Positions 6,294 to 13,275 of a stretch of DNA of 13,275 nt are shown here, piece by piece. Position 1 is the stretch's first letter, and each line of letters begins with the position of its first letter. A program made the translations under genes and the position numbers. Under the pieces are notes generated by a model. The model saw only the letters and a list, made by a program, of their open reading frames with translations. It made no database searches and had not been told where the DNA came from. Source of the DNA: Bacteroidales bacterium (GTDB taxonomy: Bacteria > Bacteroidota > Bacteroidia > Bacteroidales > JAADJA01); contig JAIOTR010000442.1 in assembly GCA_021106665.1 (NCBI GenBank), forward strand, positions 1 to 13,275, read 5' to 3'.

Positions 6294-7562
6294 ATGAATA
6301 ATTGGTTCATAGTAATAATATCACTCATTTTATCCGCTCTCTTTTCCGGTTTGGAAATAGCCTTTATCAGTTCAAATAAGCTTAAAATTGAGTTAAATAA
6401 AAACAAAGGTCTCTTTTCAGCCAGACTGCTTTCTCAGTTTATACAAAATCCATCGAAACTTTTAGGAGCCTTACTGCTTGGAAATAATATTTCATTGGTA
6501 ATTTATGGTATTGCTATGGCAAAAATTCTGAAACCAGCAATAACAGATTTGCTTACCCAGCAGTACGCTACAGATTTTCCCATTCTTGTGATACAGACAA
6601 TAATATCAACCATTCTTATCCTTATTGTAGCTGAATTTATTCCAAAGGCACTTTTTCGAATAAATCCAAACACAATCCTTAATATATTTGTTGTACCGGT
6701 AAAAATATACTATTGGTTATTCTATCCATTTATTCATTTTTTGGTCTGGATTTCAGAGCAAATTCTGCAACTGTTATTCAGGTTAAAATTTTCAAAGCAG
6801 GATTACACCTTCAGCGCGGTAGACCTTGACAATTACATTAAAGAATTTGCTCCGGAGGGGAAGAAAGAAAGTGATGTTAAACAAGAAATCCAGATGCTTC
6901 AAAATGCCATTGATTTCAGAAATGTTAAACTAAGGGAGTGTATGATTCCAAGAACTGAAATTACCGCTCTTGAGCAAAATGACAGCATTGAGGAATTGAA
7001 AAAGAATTTTATTGAATCCGGATTTTCAAAAATCCTCATATATCAGGAATCAGTGGATAATATCATTGGATTTGTGCACTCTTCTGAAATGTTTACCAAT
7101 CCAAATAATATTAAATCCATAACCAGAACGATTCCTATTGTTCCTGAAACAATGTTGGCCAATAATGTTCTTAGTATGTTTATTAAAGAACATAGAAGTA
7201 TTGCCCTTGTTGTGGATGAGTTTGGCGGGACATCAGGTATAGTTACAATGGAAGATATTATTGAAGAAATTTTTGGCGAAATAGAGGATGAATATGATGT
7301 GGAAGAATTAATTGAAAAAAAATTACAGGATAATGAGTTTATTTTTTCAGCCAGACTTGAAATCGATTATCTGAACGAAAAATACAACTTTGATCTCCCT
7401 GAATCAGAAGATTACGAGACACTCGGTGGTTTAATAATTCAAATTCATGAAAGTATTCCAAAACAAAATGACATCATTCGGCACGAAACTTTTCTTTTTA
7501 AAATAACAAATGCGAGTGAAACAAGAATTGAAGAGGTTCATTTAACATTAGAAGACCGCTAA
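6294..7562 (+). CDS. CNNM/CBS/CorC-HlyC domain membrane protein (hemolysin family)
   Basis: A 422-residue integral membrane protein. Residues 1 to about 190 form the CNNM domain with several membrane segments (about 4-22, 50-75, 92-118, 125-165), including the family marks SGLEIAFISS, LLGNNISLV and AEFIPKALFR. A pair of CBS domains follows from about 205 to 335 (MIPRTEITALEQND through VVDEFGGTSGIVTMEDIIEEIFGEIEDEYD, the family signature). The C-terminal CorC/HlyC domain lies at about 345-420 (ARLEIDYLNEKYNF, YETLGGLI). Characterised relatives (CNNM, CorB/CorC, MpfA) move or sense Mg2+, with CBS domains binding Mg-ATP. The name 'hemolysin' is historical. Bacteroidota also carry the related gliding protein GldE, but this copy sits between lptC and an isomerase rather than by gldD. 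It starts 14 bases after lptC and ends the tight run. Confidence 0.9.
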   Translation: MNNWFIVIISLILSALFSGLEIAFISSNKLKIELNKNKGLFSARLLSQFIQNPSKLLGALLLGNNISLVIYGIAMAKILKPAITDLLTQQYATDFPILVIQTIISTILILIVAEFIPKALFRINPNTILNIFVVPVKIYYWLFYPFIHFLVWISEQILQLLFRLKFSKQDYTFSAVDLDNYIKEFAPEGKKESDVKQEIQMLQNAIDFRNVKLRECMIPRTEITALEQNDSIEELKKNFIESGFSKILIYQESVDNIIGFVHSSEMFTNPNNIKSITRTIPIVPETMLANNVLSMFIKEHRSIALVVDEFGGTSGIVTMEDIIEEIFGEIEDEYDVEELIEKKLQDNEFIFSARLEIDYLNEKYNFDLPESEDYETLGGLIIQIHESIPKQNDIIRHETFLFKITNASETRIEEVHLTLEDR

Positions 7563-7656
7563 TCCAAGTTTTACTTTTCGAAATATTAGTGTTTATTCCA
7601 CTTATTATCATCTAATTACACAAATGTATTTATATAATAATTTATTTTAATTAATC

Positions 7657-7688
7657 TTTCTCCAATTAATTTAGATATTGTACATTTG
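7657..7688 (+). promoter_or_regulatory. Promoter of the peptidyl-prolyl isomerase gene
   Basis: TTTC (7657-7660), 20 bases, then TACATTTG (7681-7688). The -7 element is an exact TAnnTTTG and the -33 element is one base off TTTG. The ATG follows 26 bases later. The same TTTC-N20-TAnnTTTGCA form precedes tRNA-Phe. It separates the isomerase from the operon upstream. No hairpin terminator was found in the 152-base gap, so readthrough is possible. Confidence 0.68.
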
Positions 7689-7714
7689 CAAACTATTTTA
7701 AAAAAAATAAAATT

Positions 7715-9841
7715 ATGGCGCTTATTGGAACTATTAGAAAGCAATCAGGTTTATTAATAATCATCATTGGAGTTGCACTTGCAGCCTTTGTTTTGGGTGA
7801 TTTTCTGAAACCAAGATCGGGTAGGGATATTCAACCTCTCGCTGAAGTTTTAGGTGAAGATATTTCATATCAGCAGTTTGATGCAAAATATGAACAAAAC
7901 CTTGAAAGTCAAAAAAGAAATCAAAATAAAGATAATTTGTCGCAAGATGAGATTTTCAGATTAAAGCAACAAACCTGGGATCAGATAATCCAAAAAATTG
8001 TTTTAGACAATGAATACGATCAACTGGGATTGGTTGTTTCTGCTGATGAACTCTTCGATCAGATTCAGGGAAATGAACCACACTCTTATATTCTTCAATA
8101 TTTTAAAGATCCTGAAACTCAACAATACGACCCTGAATTGGTAAGGAATTATATAAAGCAACTTGATCAAATGGATGCTGCTTCCCGTATTCAATGGGAT
8201 AATTTTGTTGAGGCAATTAAAGAAGACCGTGAAAAAACGAAATATAAGAACCTGATCTCAAAAGGCTATTTTATGCCTGATACTTTTCTTTACAGGGATT
8301 TTAGTGAAAAAAAGATTTCTGCTAAAATCATGCTTGTTGGTGCAAGGTATAATACAATTGATGACAGCCTTGTAACAGTTACAGATGATGATTTGAAAAA
8401 ATACTATAACGATTACAAACAGAACTATAAACAAGAAGCTTCAAGAGATATTGACTATGTTATTTTCGATGTAAAACCTTCTGCGAAAGACAGGAAAACC
8501 ATTAGAGAGCAAGCATTTGATATTTATGAAGATTTTAAAACTACCGAAAGTGTTCATATGTTTGTAAACACTGAATCAGACAACAGATATGATAGTACAT
8601 TTTTCAAATCCGGAGAATTACCGATCAATATTGATTCAGTGATGTTGAATTCAGAAATTGGGGCATTTGTTGATCCGTTTATGGAAAATAATGCCTGGCA
8701 CATGGCTAAATTAATGGATATACAATTCAGGCCGGATTCAATGAAGGCAACTCATATTCTTATTTCTTTTGCTGGTGCAATGATGGCTGGTGAAGATATG
8801 ACACGCACAAAAGATGAAGCCTCTGCTTTAGCAGATAGTTTGCTTAATGTTGTTAAATCATCGCCATACAGAATTGAAGCATTGGCCAAAGAACTGTCAG
8901 ATGATCCTTCGGCTGCTGAAAACTCAGGCGATTTAGGCTGGTTTGCCGACGGAACGATGGTTTACCCGTTTAATAATGCGGTATTAACCAATAATATCGG
9001 AAATGTTACGATAGCAGAATCCATGTTTGGCTTTCATGTAATTAAAATAACTGACAAATTTGAGCCAGTGAAAAAAGTAAGGGTGGCTATTATTGATATC
9101 AATATCAGCCCAAGCCAGGAAACTTTTCAGGATGAGTTTACAAGAGCAAGTGAATTTCAGGCAAAAGCAAACAGCTTGGATGCATTTGATACTTTGTCAA
9201 CTAATCTGGGACTGAACAAACGATCTGCACCACGATTGCAAAAGATGGGTAACAGAATAGCAGGCCTTGATTATGCACGTGGAATTATTGGTTGGACTTT
9301 CAGGGAAGGTATTGAGATTGGTTCTGTTTCAGATGTTATTACAATGGAAAGTAAATATGTTGTTGCAATCATAACTGCAATCCACGAAGAAGGCATTCCT
9401 GCAATGGATGAAATCAGAGATGCAATGGAGCCTTTGGTTTCAAAAGAATTAAAAGGAGATATCATGATTCAGAGAATGAATGAATTATCAGACGGATCGA
9501 GCGATCTTATCCAGATTGCTGCAACACTAAATTCAAAAGTTGATACCGTTGATAATGTGAATTTTCAATTAAGAAATATTTCGGGTTATGGGAATGAAGC
9601 AAATGTACTTGCAAAAGTATTTGCCATGGAACCCAATATATTGTCAAAGCCGATCAAAGGAAATAATGCGGCCTTTTTTGTCATTGTAGATGAAGTTACG
9701 CAGCCTGGCGAAAATGAAGATTACAAAATATACAAGAGACAGCTATTGTCTAACTTTACAGCTAAGGTGAACAATAATTCGTTCACCAAGACATTGGAGG
9801 AGAAAGCAGGAGTTGTAGATAATAGGTATTTGTATTATTAG
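7715..9841 (+). CDS. Membrane-anchored parvulin-type peptidyl-prolyl isomerase (PpiD/SurA-like)
   Basis: A 708-residue periplasmic folding factor. Residues 12-28 are a single membrane anchor (GLLIIIIGVALAAFVLG) after a short cytoplasmic tail, as in PpiD. A SurA_N/chaperone helical region follows (about 35-270), with the typical strand-turn 'EVLGEDISYQQFDAKYE'. The parvulin catalytic domain spans about 343-449, from MKATHILISF to FGFHVIKITDKFEP. It keeps the paired histidines of the active site (in THIL and GFHVI), plus DPSAAENSGDLGWF and the MVYPFNNAV segment. The remaining 250 residues hold a second, degenerate parvulin-like or chaperone region. The substrate set is probably outer-membrane proteins in transit, inferred from PpiD/SurA. 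It has its own promoter and ends 16 bases before a strong terminator. The 708-residue length is normal for Bacteroidota. Confidence 0.92.
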   Translation: MALIGTIRKQSGLLIIIIGVALAAFVLGDFLKPRSGRDIQPLAEVLGEDISYQQFDAKYEQNLESQKRNQNKDNLSQDEIFRLKQQTWDQIIQKIVLDNEYDQLGLVVSADELFDQIQGNEPHSYILQYFKDPETQQYDPELVRNYIKQLDQMDAASRIQWDNFVEAIKEDREKTKYKNLISKGYFMPDTFLYRDFSEKKISAKIMLVGARYNTIDDSLVTVTDDDLKKYYNDYKQNYKQEASRDIDYVIFDVKPSAKDRKTIREQAFDIYEDFKTTESVHMFVNTESDNRYDSTFFKSGELPINIDSVMLNSEIGAFVDPFMENNAWHMAKLMDIQFRPDSMKATHILISFAGAMMAGEDMTRTKDEASALADSLLNVVKSSPYRIEALAKELSDDPSAAENSGDLGWFADGTMVYPFNNAVLTNNIGNVTIAESMFGFHVIKITDKFEPVKKVRVAIIDINISPSQETFQDEFTRASEFQAKANSLDAFDTLSTNLGLNKRSAPRLQKMGNRIAGLDYARGIIGWTFREGIEIGSVSDVITMESKYVVAIITAIHEEGIPAMDEIRDAMEPLVSKELKGDIMIQRMNELSDGSSDLIQIAATLNSKVDTVDNVNFQLRNISGYGNEANVLAKVFAMEPNILSKPIKGNNAAFFVIVDEVTQPGENEDYKIYKRQLLSNFTAKVNNNSFTKTLEEKAGVVDNRYLYY

Positions 9842-9856
9842 GAAATATAGAATCAT

Positions 9857-9893
9857 AAAAAAACCACCTTTTCTTGGAAAAGGTGGTTTTTTT
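9857..9893. terminator. Bidirectional terminator between isomerase and Omp28-like genes
   Basis: The arm AAAAAAACCACCTTTTC (9857-9873) and its exact reverse complement (9877-9893) form a 17-bp stem with loop TTG. Both sides end in A/T runs, so it can stop transcription of the isomerase gene (plus, stop at 9841) and of the Omp28-like gene (minus, stop at 9909). Confidence 0.9.
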
Positions 9894-9908
9894 ATTTGAA
9901 GATTAATT

Positions 9909-10820
9909 TTATTCTTCGGTTTTTATCGTCAATTCAGCTGCCTGAAGTATTTCTTTTGAGTCTTCGTGAACAATATAAGCTATCACATTTAACTCGGTGC
10001 TGTCATTTAGCCAATTCTCATTTATTGAATAATCAATTGAATAAGAATATTCTTGCATCGCTACAATTGTTCCGTCTGTTGAAATATTGTTGCCGTTTAC
10101 ACTGTTGACGGCATCCCTTAAAATATTATGATGTACATAATCCAGCCAGTCAGGTGATGGCCCAACACTTGGTTCATCATTTCTTTGCGGTGATACTATT
10201 CCATCTTCAGCGAGCATAACTACTAACTTAAAAATACCGTCTAACTGTTGTAGAAAATTTACAGAAACGATTACTGAAACAATCTTTAGGTTTGGATAAT
10301 AAATATTTGTCATTTTCATATCAATTACACTCTCCTTTGCCAACTCCAATTGATATACTGTTTCCCATTCACCATTTATAAATGACAAAATTTGATTTCC
10401 GTTATATTCAACCCGGTTGATAGTTGCAGCAGGCCATCCGGCAATACTATGCTGGTTAAATATTTCATCGCCAGCAGTACACCTGTAATCAGCGGTATAA
10501 TATCCTGATTCATCAGGTTCAGCATAATAACCCGCATGAACACCATAGATAATCAGACGGTGGTCATCCTCTATAGACCATTCATGAGCTACTATTGCAG
10601 CTTCAGCACAATTCTGACACTTTATTCCGGTAAAATCCTCAAGCAATACTTGTTTTTGTGTTACAAGTGTGGAATCTATAATATATAAGGTGTCCAAAAA
10701 TCCGTCGGAAGTAGTATTATCGGATACCAATTTGAGGGGTTCGTCAATTTTATCACAAGATGTCCAGAGCATTCCAAATATTCCTGTGATTAATACTAAT
10801 ATTGAGATTTTATATTTCAT
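9909..10820 (-). CDS. Omp28-like lipoprotein with thioredoxin-like CxxC motif
   Basis: A 303-residue protein resembling the Bacteroidota Omp28 family. Residues 1-21 are a lipoprotein signal peptide ending LWTSC, with Cys22 as the lipidation site, followed by DKIDE. The core begins 'KQVLLEDFTGIKCQNCAEAA': a strand leading into CQNC (Cys68, Cys71) at the N-end of a helix, as in thioredoxin-fold proteins. GWPAATINR at 128-136 matches the place of the cis-proline loop. A further cysteine is Cys114. The C-terminal part (about 165-303) is beta-rich and reads like an accessory domain. The acidic stretch after Cys22 may direct it to the outer membrane or surface, which is inference. It is the last gene of a three-gene minus-strand unit, 21 bases after the DUF6029-like gene. 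A redox role is suggested by CxxC but not proven. Confidence 0.85.
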   Translation of the reverse strand: MKYKISILVLITGIFGMLWTSCDKIDEPLKLVSDNTTSDGFLDTLYIIDSTLVTQKQVLLEDFTGIKCQNCAEAAIVAHEWSIEDDHRLIIYGVHAGYYAEPDESGYYTADYRCTAGDEIFNQHSIAGWPAATINRVEYNGNQILSFINGEWETVYQLELAKESVIDMKMTNIYYPNLKIVSVIVSVNFLQQLDGIFKLVVMLAEDGIVSPQRNDEPSVGPSPDWLDYVHHNILRDAVNSVNGNNISTDGTIVAMQEYSYSIDYSINENWLNDSTELNVIAYIVHEDSKEILQAAELTIKTEE

Positions 10821-10841
10821 TTTAGGATCTCTTTTTATTTG

Positions 10842-12653
10842 TTAAAATGAGCTGGTAATAGTTAACGTTAAACCGGTAGATGCAGGCACATAACGGCAAA
10901 CGCCTCCTACACAAAGTAACCCTTCGCGCTGCCTACCGTACCGCAATGATATACGATTTGTTTTTTGAGTAAATCCAAAAGAAACATTATAATAATGCAC
11001 TTGCATATCATTGGCAGGATTACCATAATTATATTCATCCTGAACAGAGAAGAACCAATGAGGAGATATATTGTATTCTAACAACAATGCAACCCAGTCA
11101 CCATCTTCTTTTTTAATTTTCAAATCCTTACCCGCGATTGCAAAAACATCACTTCCGTCATCTTTTGTCCACAAACCTTGCACCTCTGCCCTGAGTGAAT
11201 GCTTTCTGCTAAACTTATATGTAAAATCAATAACTCCAATATTTGCCAACACATAAAAATCTTTATCAAAAATATCATCTTCAATAACATGCAGATTATA
11301 TAGTTGTCTATAGTAGGCTGCTTTAATCTTGATTTTCTTATTTATTTTGCGCTCAAACTTAAAGCTAAAATCTCTATAGTATGGGATGTCCCCCATTGAG
11401 AAGAAAGTGGCTTTGTATCCGTCAGTTCCGGTAGAGTCAAGTGGTACATCTGGCGCTATTTGCTCTTTGTTAATTGAATTGGCAAGGGAATAATTCAATG
11501 TTAAAGTCGTACCATACTTGCCACCCACTTTAGATTTTTTAGGAATTGTATAAATTATCTCGCCCTGGATTCCAAACTCCCCATTTGGTTTTGTTGCATA
11601 AGGATACATGGTAGCCAAACTATATTGGTGTTCTTTTGAAATAGCAGGCAAATAATTTATATCCAGCATGGGCGGATTACCGGCCTCGGTACGCTTAGAT
11701 TTGTAATGCATGTTATCAATCCATTTAGCTGATAAAAAAACTCCAAATCCTTTCGTCGAATAAGAAATTGTTGAATAAAGAGCCTGCCCTTTTTTATAAA
11801 TAAAATTGTTTGTTGCATTCGGATCATTACCTTTTTCAGCATATTCAGCATAAAAATTGAATCCTCCCCATGCAAGATTCATCCTACCTGCCCAGGCGCC
11901 AACATTTACAGGAAGATCGTACTCATAAGTTTTTCTATTGAGATAATTGATAGTATCATCATTTATCACTTCATAATAAGTAGAGTCACGGGTAAAGCCT
12001 TTGGCAATTGCTTTTTCATACCTGCTAACAAAACTTCCTCCCAGTGTAATTTTCATTTTTGACTCTTCAATGCCGGGGATAATATCGTTAAGATAAAAAT
12101 CACCATCCAAACCACGCACAATACCGCGATCATCAATTTTGTAAGGTTCCCAAAAGTAACGCTGAATCCCAACCAAACCCTTCAGGGTTATGCCTTTATA
12201 AGGGGTGATTTTAACATTCAATCCGTAGATATTATTATCAAAGCCCAACGTCCATTCTTCCCAACTCCTTAATATCAATCCGCTTCCAAATTGTTCATAA
12301 AAATGCCCTGCTGTTACTTCCAGAAATTCCAGCTTATAGCTTGCAAACCAATATGGTACCCCAACACCTTCATACCTTGGATCAAAACCATTCATGGGAT
12401 TCAGGTATCCTTCAAACCTCATCCCTGCATTAAAATTTCCATTTGAATAACGAATATTGGCAAAACCATTCATTCCAAATTTCTTGTAATTCATGCTTGA
12501 ATCGGTTATACCAAGCTTATTATCTTCGGTATAAAGTTGGGCATCTATCTGTGTATTACCGGTAACTTTTCCACCGCTTAAAAAATTTTGTGAGAAGGAA
12601 AATAATGGGAACAAAATAAAAATCAGCCCAAAAAGTTTAATTGAATTTTTCAA
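10842..12653 (-). CDS. DUF6029-like outer-membrane beta-barrel protein, TTG start
   Basis: A 603-residue predicted outer-membrane protein that I match, by memory of the pattern, to DUF6029. Residues 1-21 are a signal peptide (basic start, then LFGLIFILFPLFSFS, cut before Gln22). The mature protein is almost entirely alternating beta-strand sequence rich in Tyr, Phe and Gly, with early landmarks YLNPMNGFDPRYEGVGVPYW and HFYEQFGSGLILRSWEEWTLG, and it ends in ITSSF with a terminal Phe, as expected for a BamA-inserted barrel. There are only two cysteines, Cys581 and Cys586, in CVGGVC near the C-terminus. The start is TTG at 12653: an in-frame TAA lies a few codons upstream and the next Met is past the signal peptide. 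Spacing of 34 and 21 bases to its neighbours marks an operon. Function is unknown. Confidence 0.85.
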   Translation of the reverse strand: MKNSIKLFGLIFILFPLFSFSQNFLSGGKVTGNTQIDAQLYTEDNKLGITDSSMNYKKFGMNGFANIRYSNGNFNAGMRFEGYLNPMNGFDPRYEGVGVPYWFASYKLEFLEVTAGHFYEQFGSGLILRSWEEWTLGFDNNIYGLNVKITPYKGITLKGLVGIQRYFWEPYKIDDRGIVRGLDGDFYLNDIIPGIEESKMKITLGGSFVSRYEKAIAKGFTRDSTYYEVINDDTINYLNRKTYEYDLPVNVGAWAGRMNLAWGGFNFYAEYAEKGNDPNATNNFIYKKGQALYSTISYSTKGFGVFLSAKWIDNMHYKSKRTEAGNPPMLDINYLPAISKEHQYSLATMYPYATKPNGEFGIQGEIIYTIPKKSKVGGKYGTTLTLNYSLANSINKEQIAPDVPLDSTGTDGYKATFFSMGDIPYYRDFSFKFERKINKKIKIKAAYYRQLYNLHVIEDDIFDKDFYVLANIGVIDFTYKFSRKHSLRAEVQGLWTKDDGSDVFAIAGKDLKIKKEDGDWVALLLEYNISPHWFFSVQDEYNYGNPANDMQVHYYNVSFGFTQKTNRISLRYGRQREGLLCVGGVCRYVPASTGLTLTITSSF

Positions 12654-12687
12654 CTTTGACGGTTTTTAGTTTTAACAAATAATTGGA

Positions 12688-13209
12688 TTATTCGATTTCT
12701 TCTCCTGCAATGATTTTCTCAATGATCTCGATGTACTCCTCTTCGTCACCATCAAGGTAACCAACATGCTGCCAAACAATCAGGCCTTCACCATTTACAA
12801 TAAAGGTATGCGGTGGTACATTAACGTTCATAGCTCTTTTGAAATCGCTATTCTCATCAAGCAATATATCAAATTCCCAGCCCTTTCCGTTAATTGTAGG
12901 TAGTACACGCTTACTGGACCGGGCATTATCAATCGAAACCGCAAACATTTTCACACCTGTCTCATCAACCCAATCTCCGTATACATCATTAATAGCATCA
13001 TGTTCTTTGATACATGGCTTACACCACGTCGCCCAGAAGGTTATAATAAAAGGGTTTCCATCATTTGAGAGATCAGCAGTATTAAAAGGTCTTCCGTCCA
13101 TTGACTTTACAATAATGGAAGGAAGCTTTCCATAGTTTTTTTCACTCTCCTGACCCAATCCGATGGATACGATAAAAACAAGGGCAACAACTAAAACAAT
13201 ACTCTTCAT
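12688..13209 (-). CDS. TlpA-family periplasmic thioredoxin-like protein
   Basis: A 173-residue exported thiol-disulfide protein of the TlpA/ResA type. Residues 1-19 are a cleavable signal peptide with no lipobox, so it should be free in the periplasm. The thioredoxin fold is complete: 'KLPSIIVKSMDGRPF' at the start of the domain, FWATWCKPC at 58-66 with active-site Cys63 and Cys66, the helix after it (IKEHDAINDVYGDW), the MFAVSID strand, and VPPHTFIV with cis-Pro133. A WCKPC active site with FWATW is typical of reducing TlpA-like proteins, in which the first cysteine attacks disulfides. It opens the minus-strand unit with the DUF6029-like and Omp28-like genes; the gap to the next gene is 34 bases. 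The usual membrane electron donor (CcdA/DsbD) is not in the window. Confidence 0.93.
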   Translation of the reverse strand: MKSIVLVVALVFIVSIGLGQESEKNYGKLPSIIVKSMDGRPFNTADLSNDGNPFIITFWATWCKPCIKEHDAINDVYGDWVDETGVKMFAVSIDNARSSKRVLPTINGKGWEFDILLDENSDFKRAMNVNVPPHTFIVNGEGLIVWQHVGYLDGDEEEYIEIIEKIIAGEEIE

Positions 13210-13257
13210 AATTTTATATATTTATATATTTAATAGTCTCTATACCAAATTGTGAGC

Positions 13258-13265
13258 CAAAATTA
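13258..13265 (-). promoter_or_regulatory. Likely -7 element of the TlpA-DUF6029-Omp28 operon
   Basis: On the minus strand TAATTTTG (13265-13258) fits TAnnTTTG exactly. It is 48 bases upstream of the ATG at 13209. The -33 element would fall beyond the end of the window and cannot be checked. Confidence 0.5.
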
Positions 13266-13275
13266 TAAAACTAAT

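Noticed and set aside
7563..7714. Gap before the isomerase gene examined for a small gene or riboswitch
   Set aside because: Only the promoter at 7657-7688 is visible; no stable hairpin array or convincing reading frame.
9896..10108. 70-residue plus-strand open frame opposite the Omp28-like gene end
   Set aside because: Antisense to a well-supported gene and starts beside a terminator; a chance frame.
12839..13135. 98-residue plus-strand open frame opposite the TlpA-like gene
   Set aside because: It lies fully antisense to a gene with a clear thioredoxin motif; its protein shows no recognisable features.
1..13275. Mobile elements, CRISPR repeats, toxin-antitoxin or defence genes
   Set aside because: No transposase, integrase, direct-repeat array or defence-type domain is seen on either strand, and base use looks even across the window.

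Overview
The window looks like a chromosomal segment of an AT-rich member of the Bacteroidota (Bacteroidales/Marinilabiliales-like; the exact family cannot be read from it). Several things point there: a very short F1 epsilon subunit, the characteristic family types (Omp28-like lipoprotein, DUF6029-like outer-membrane protein, lipobox-bearing LptC), a tRNA gene without encoded CCA, almost no Shine-Dalgarno sequences, and Bacteroidota-type promoters of the form TTTG-N20-TAnnTTTG. No insertion sequence, phage, CRISPR array, restriction system or toxin-antitoxin pair is visible. Coding density is high and no gene-free stretch reaches 300 bases.

Layout. (1) Positions 1-274 carry the end of an ATP synthase operon, atpC plus a strong bidirectional terminator. 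(2) Positions 292-1794 hold a 55-residue unknown gene (minus), a lipoprotein with an LppM-like start (plus), and an NTF2/SnoaL-like lipoprotein (minus). (3) A minus-strand tRNA-Phe(GAA) lies at 1957-2029. It has its own promoter and is followed by a 19-bp perfect inverted repeat that acts as its terminator. (4) Positions 2211-9841 form a plus-strand cluster: coaX, a FadL-like outer-membrane beta-barrel protein, a TPR protein, lptC, a CNNM/CBS/CorC membrane protein, and a membrane-anchored parvulin-type peptidyl-prolyl isomerase. The first five genes are tightly packed; the sixth has its own promoter. (5) Positions 9909-13209 form a minus-strand three-gene unit: TlpA-like thioredoxin, DUF6029-like barrel, Omp28-like lipoprotein. 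It converges on the isomerase gene across a 17-bp-stem terminator.

How it works together. The plus cluster combines coenzyme A precursor synthesis (CoaX) with envelope-building functions: LptC for lipopolysaccharide transport, a periplasmic foldase, and outer-membrane and TPR proteins of unknown role. The minus trio is the best candidate for an undescribed system. It encodes two exported CxxC proteins flanking an outer-membrane barrel whose only two cysteines form a CVGGVC motif close to its C-terminus. This suggests, but does not prove, a dedicated thiol-disulfide route to an outer-membrane protein. Everything else looks like ordinary core genome.
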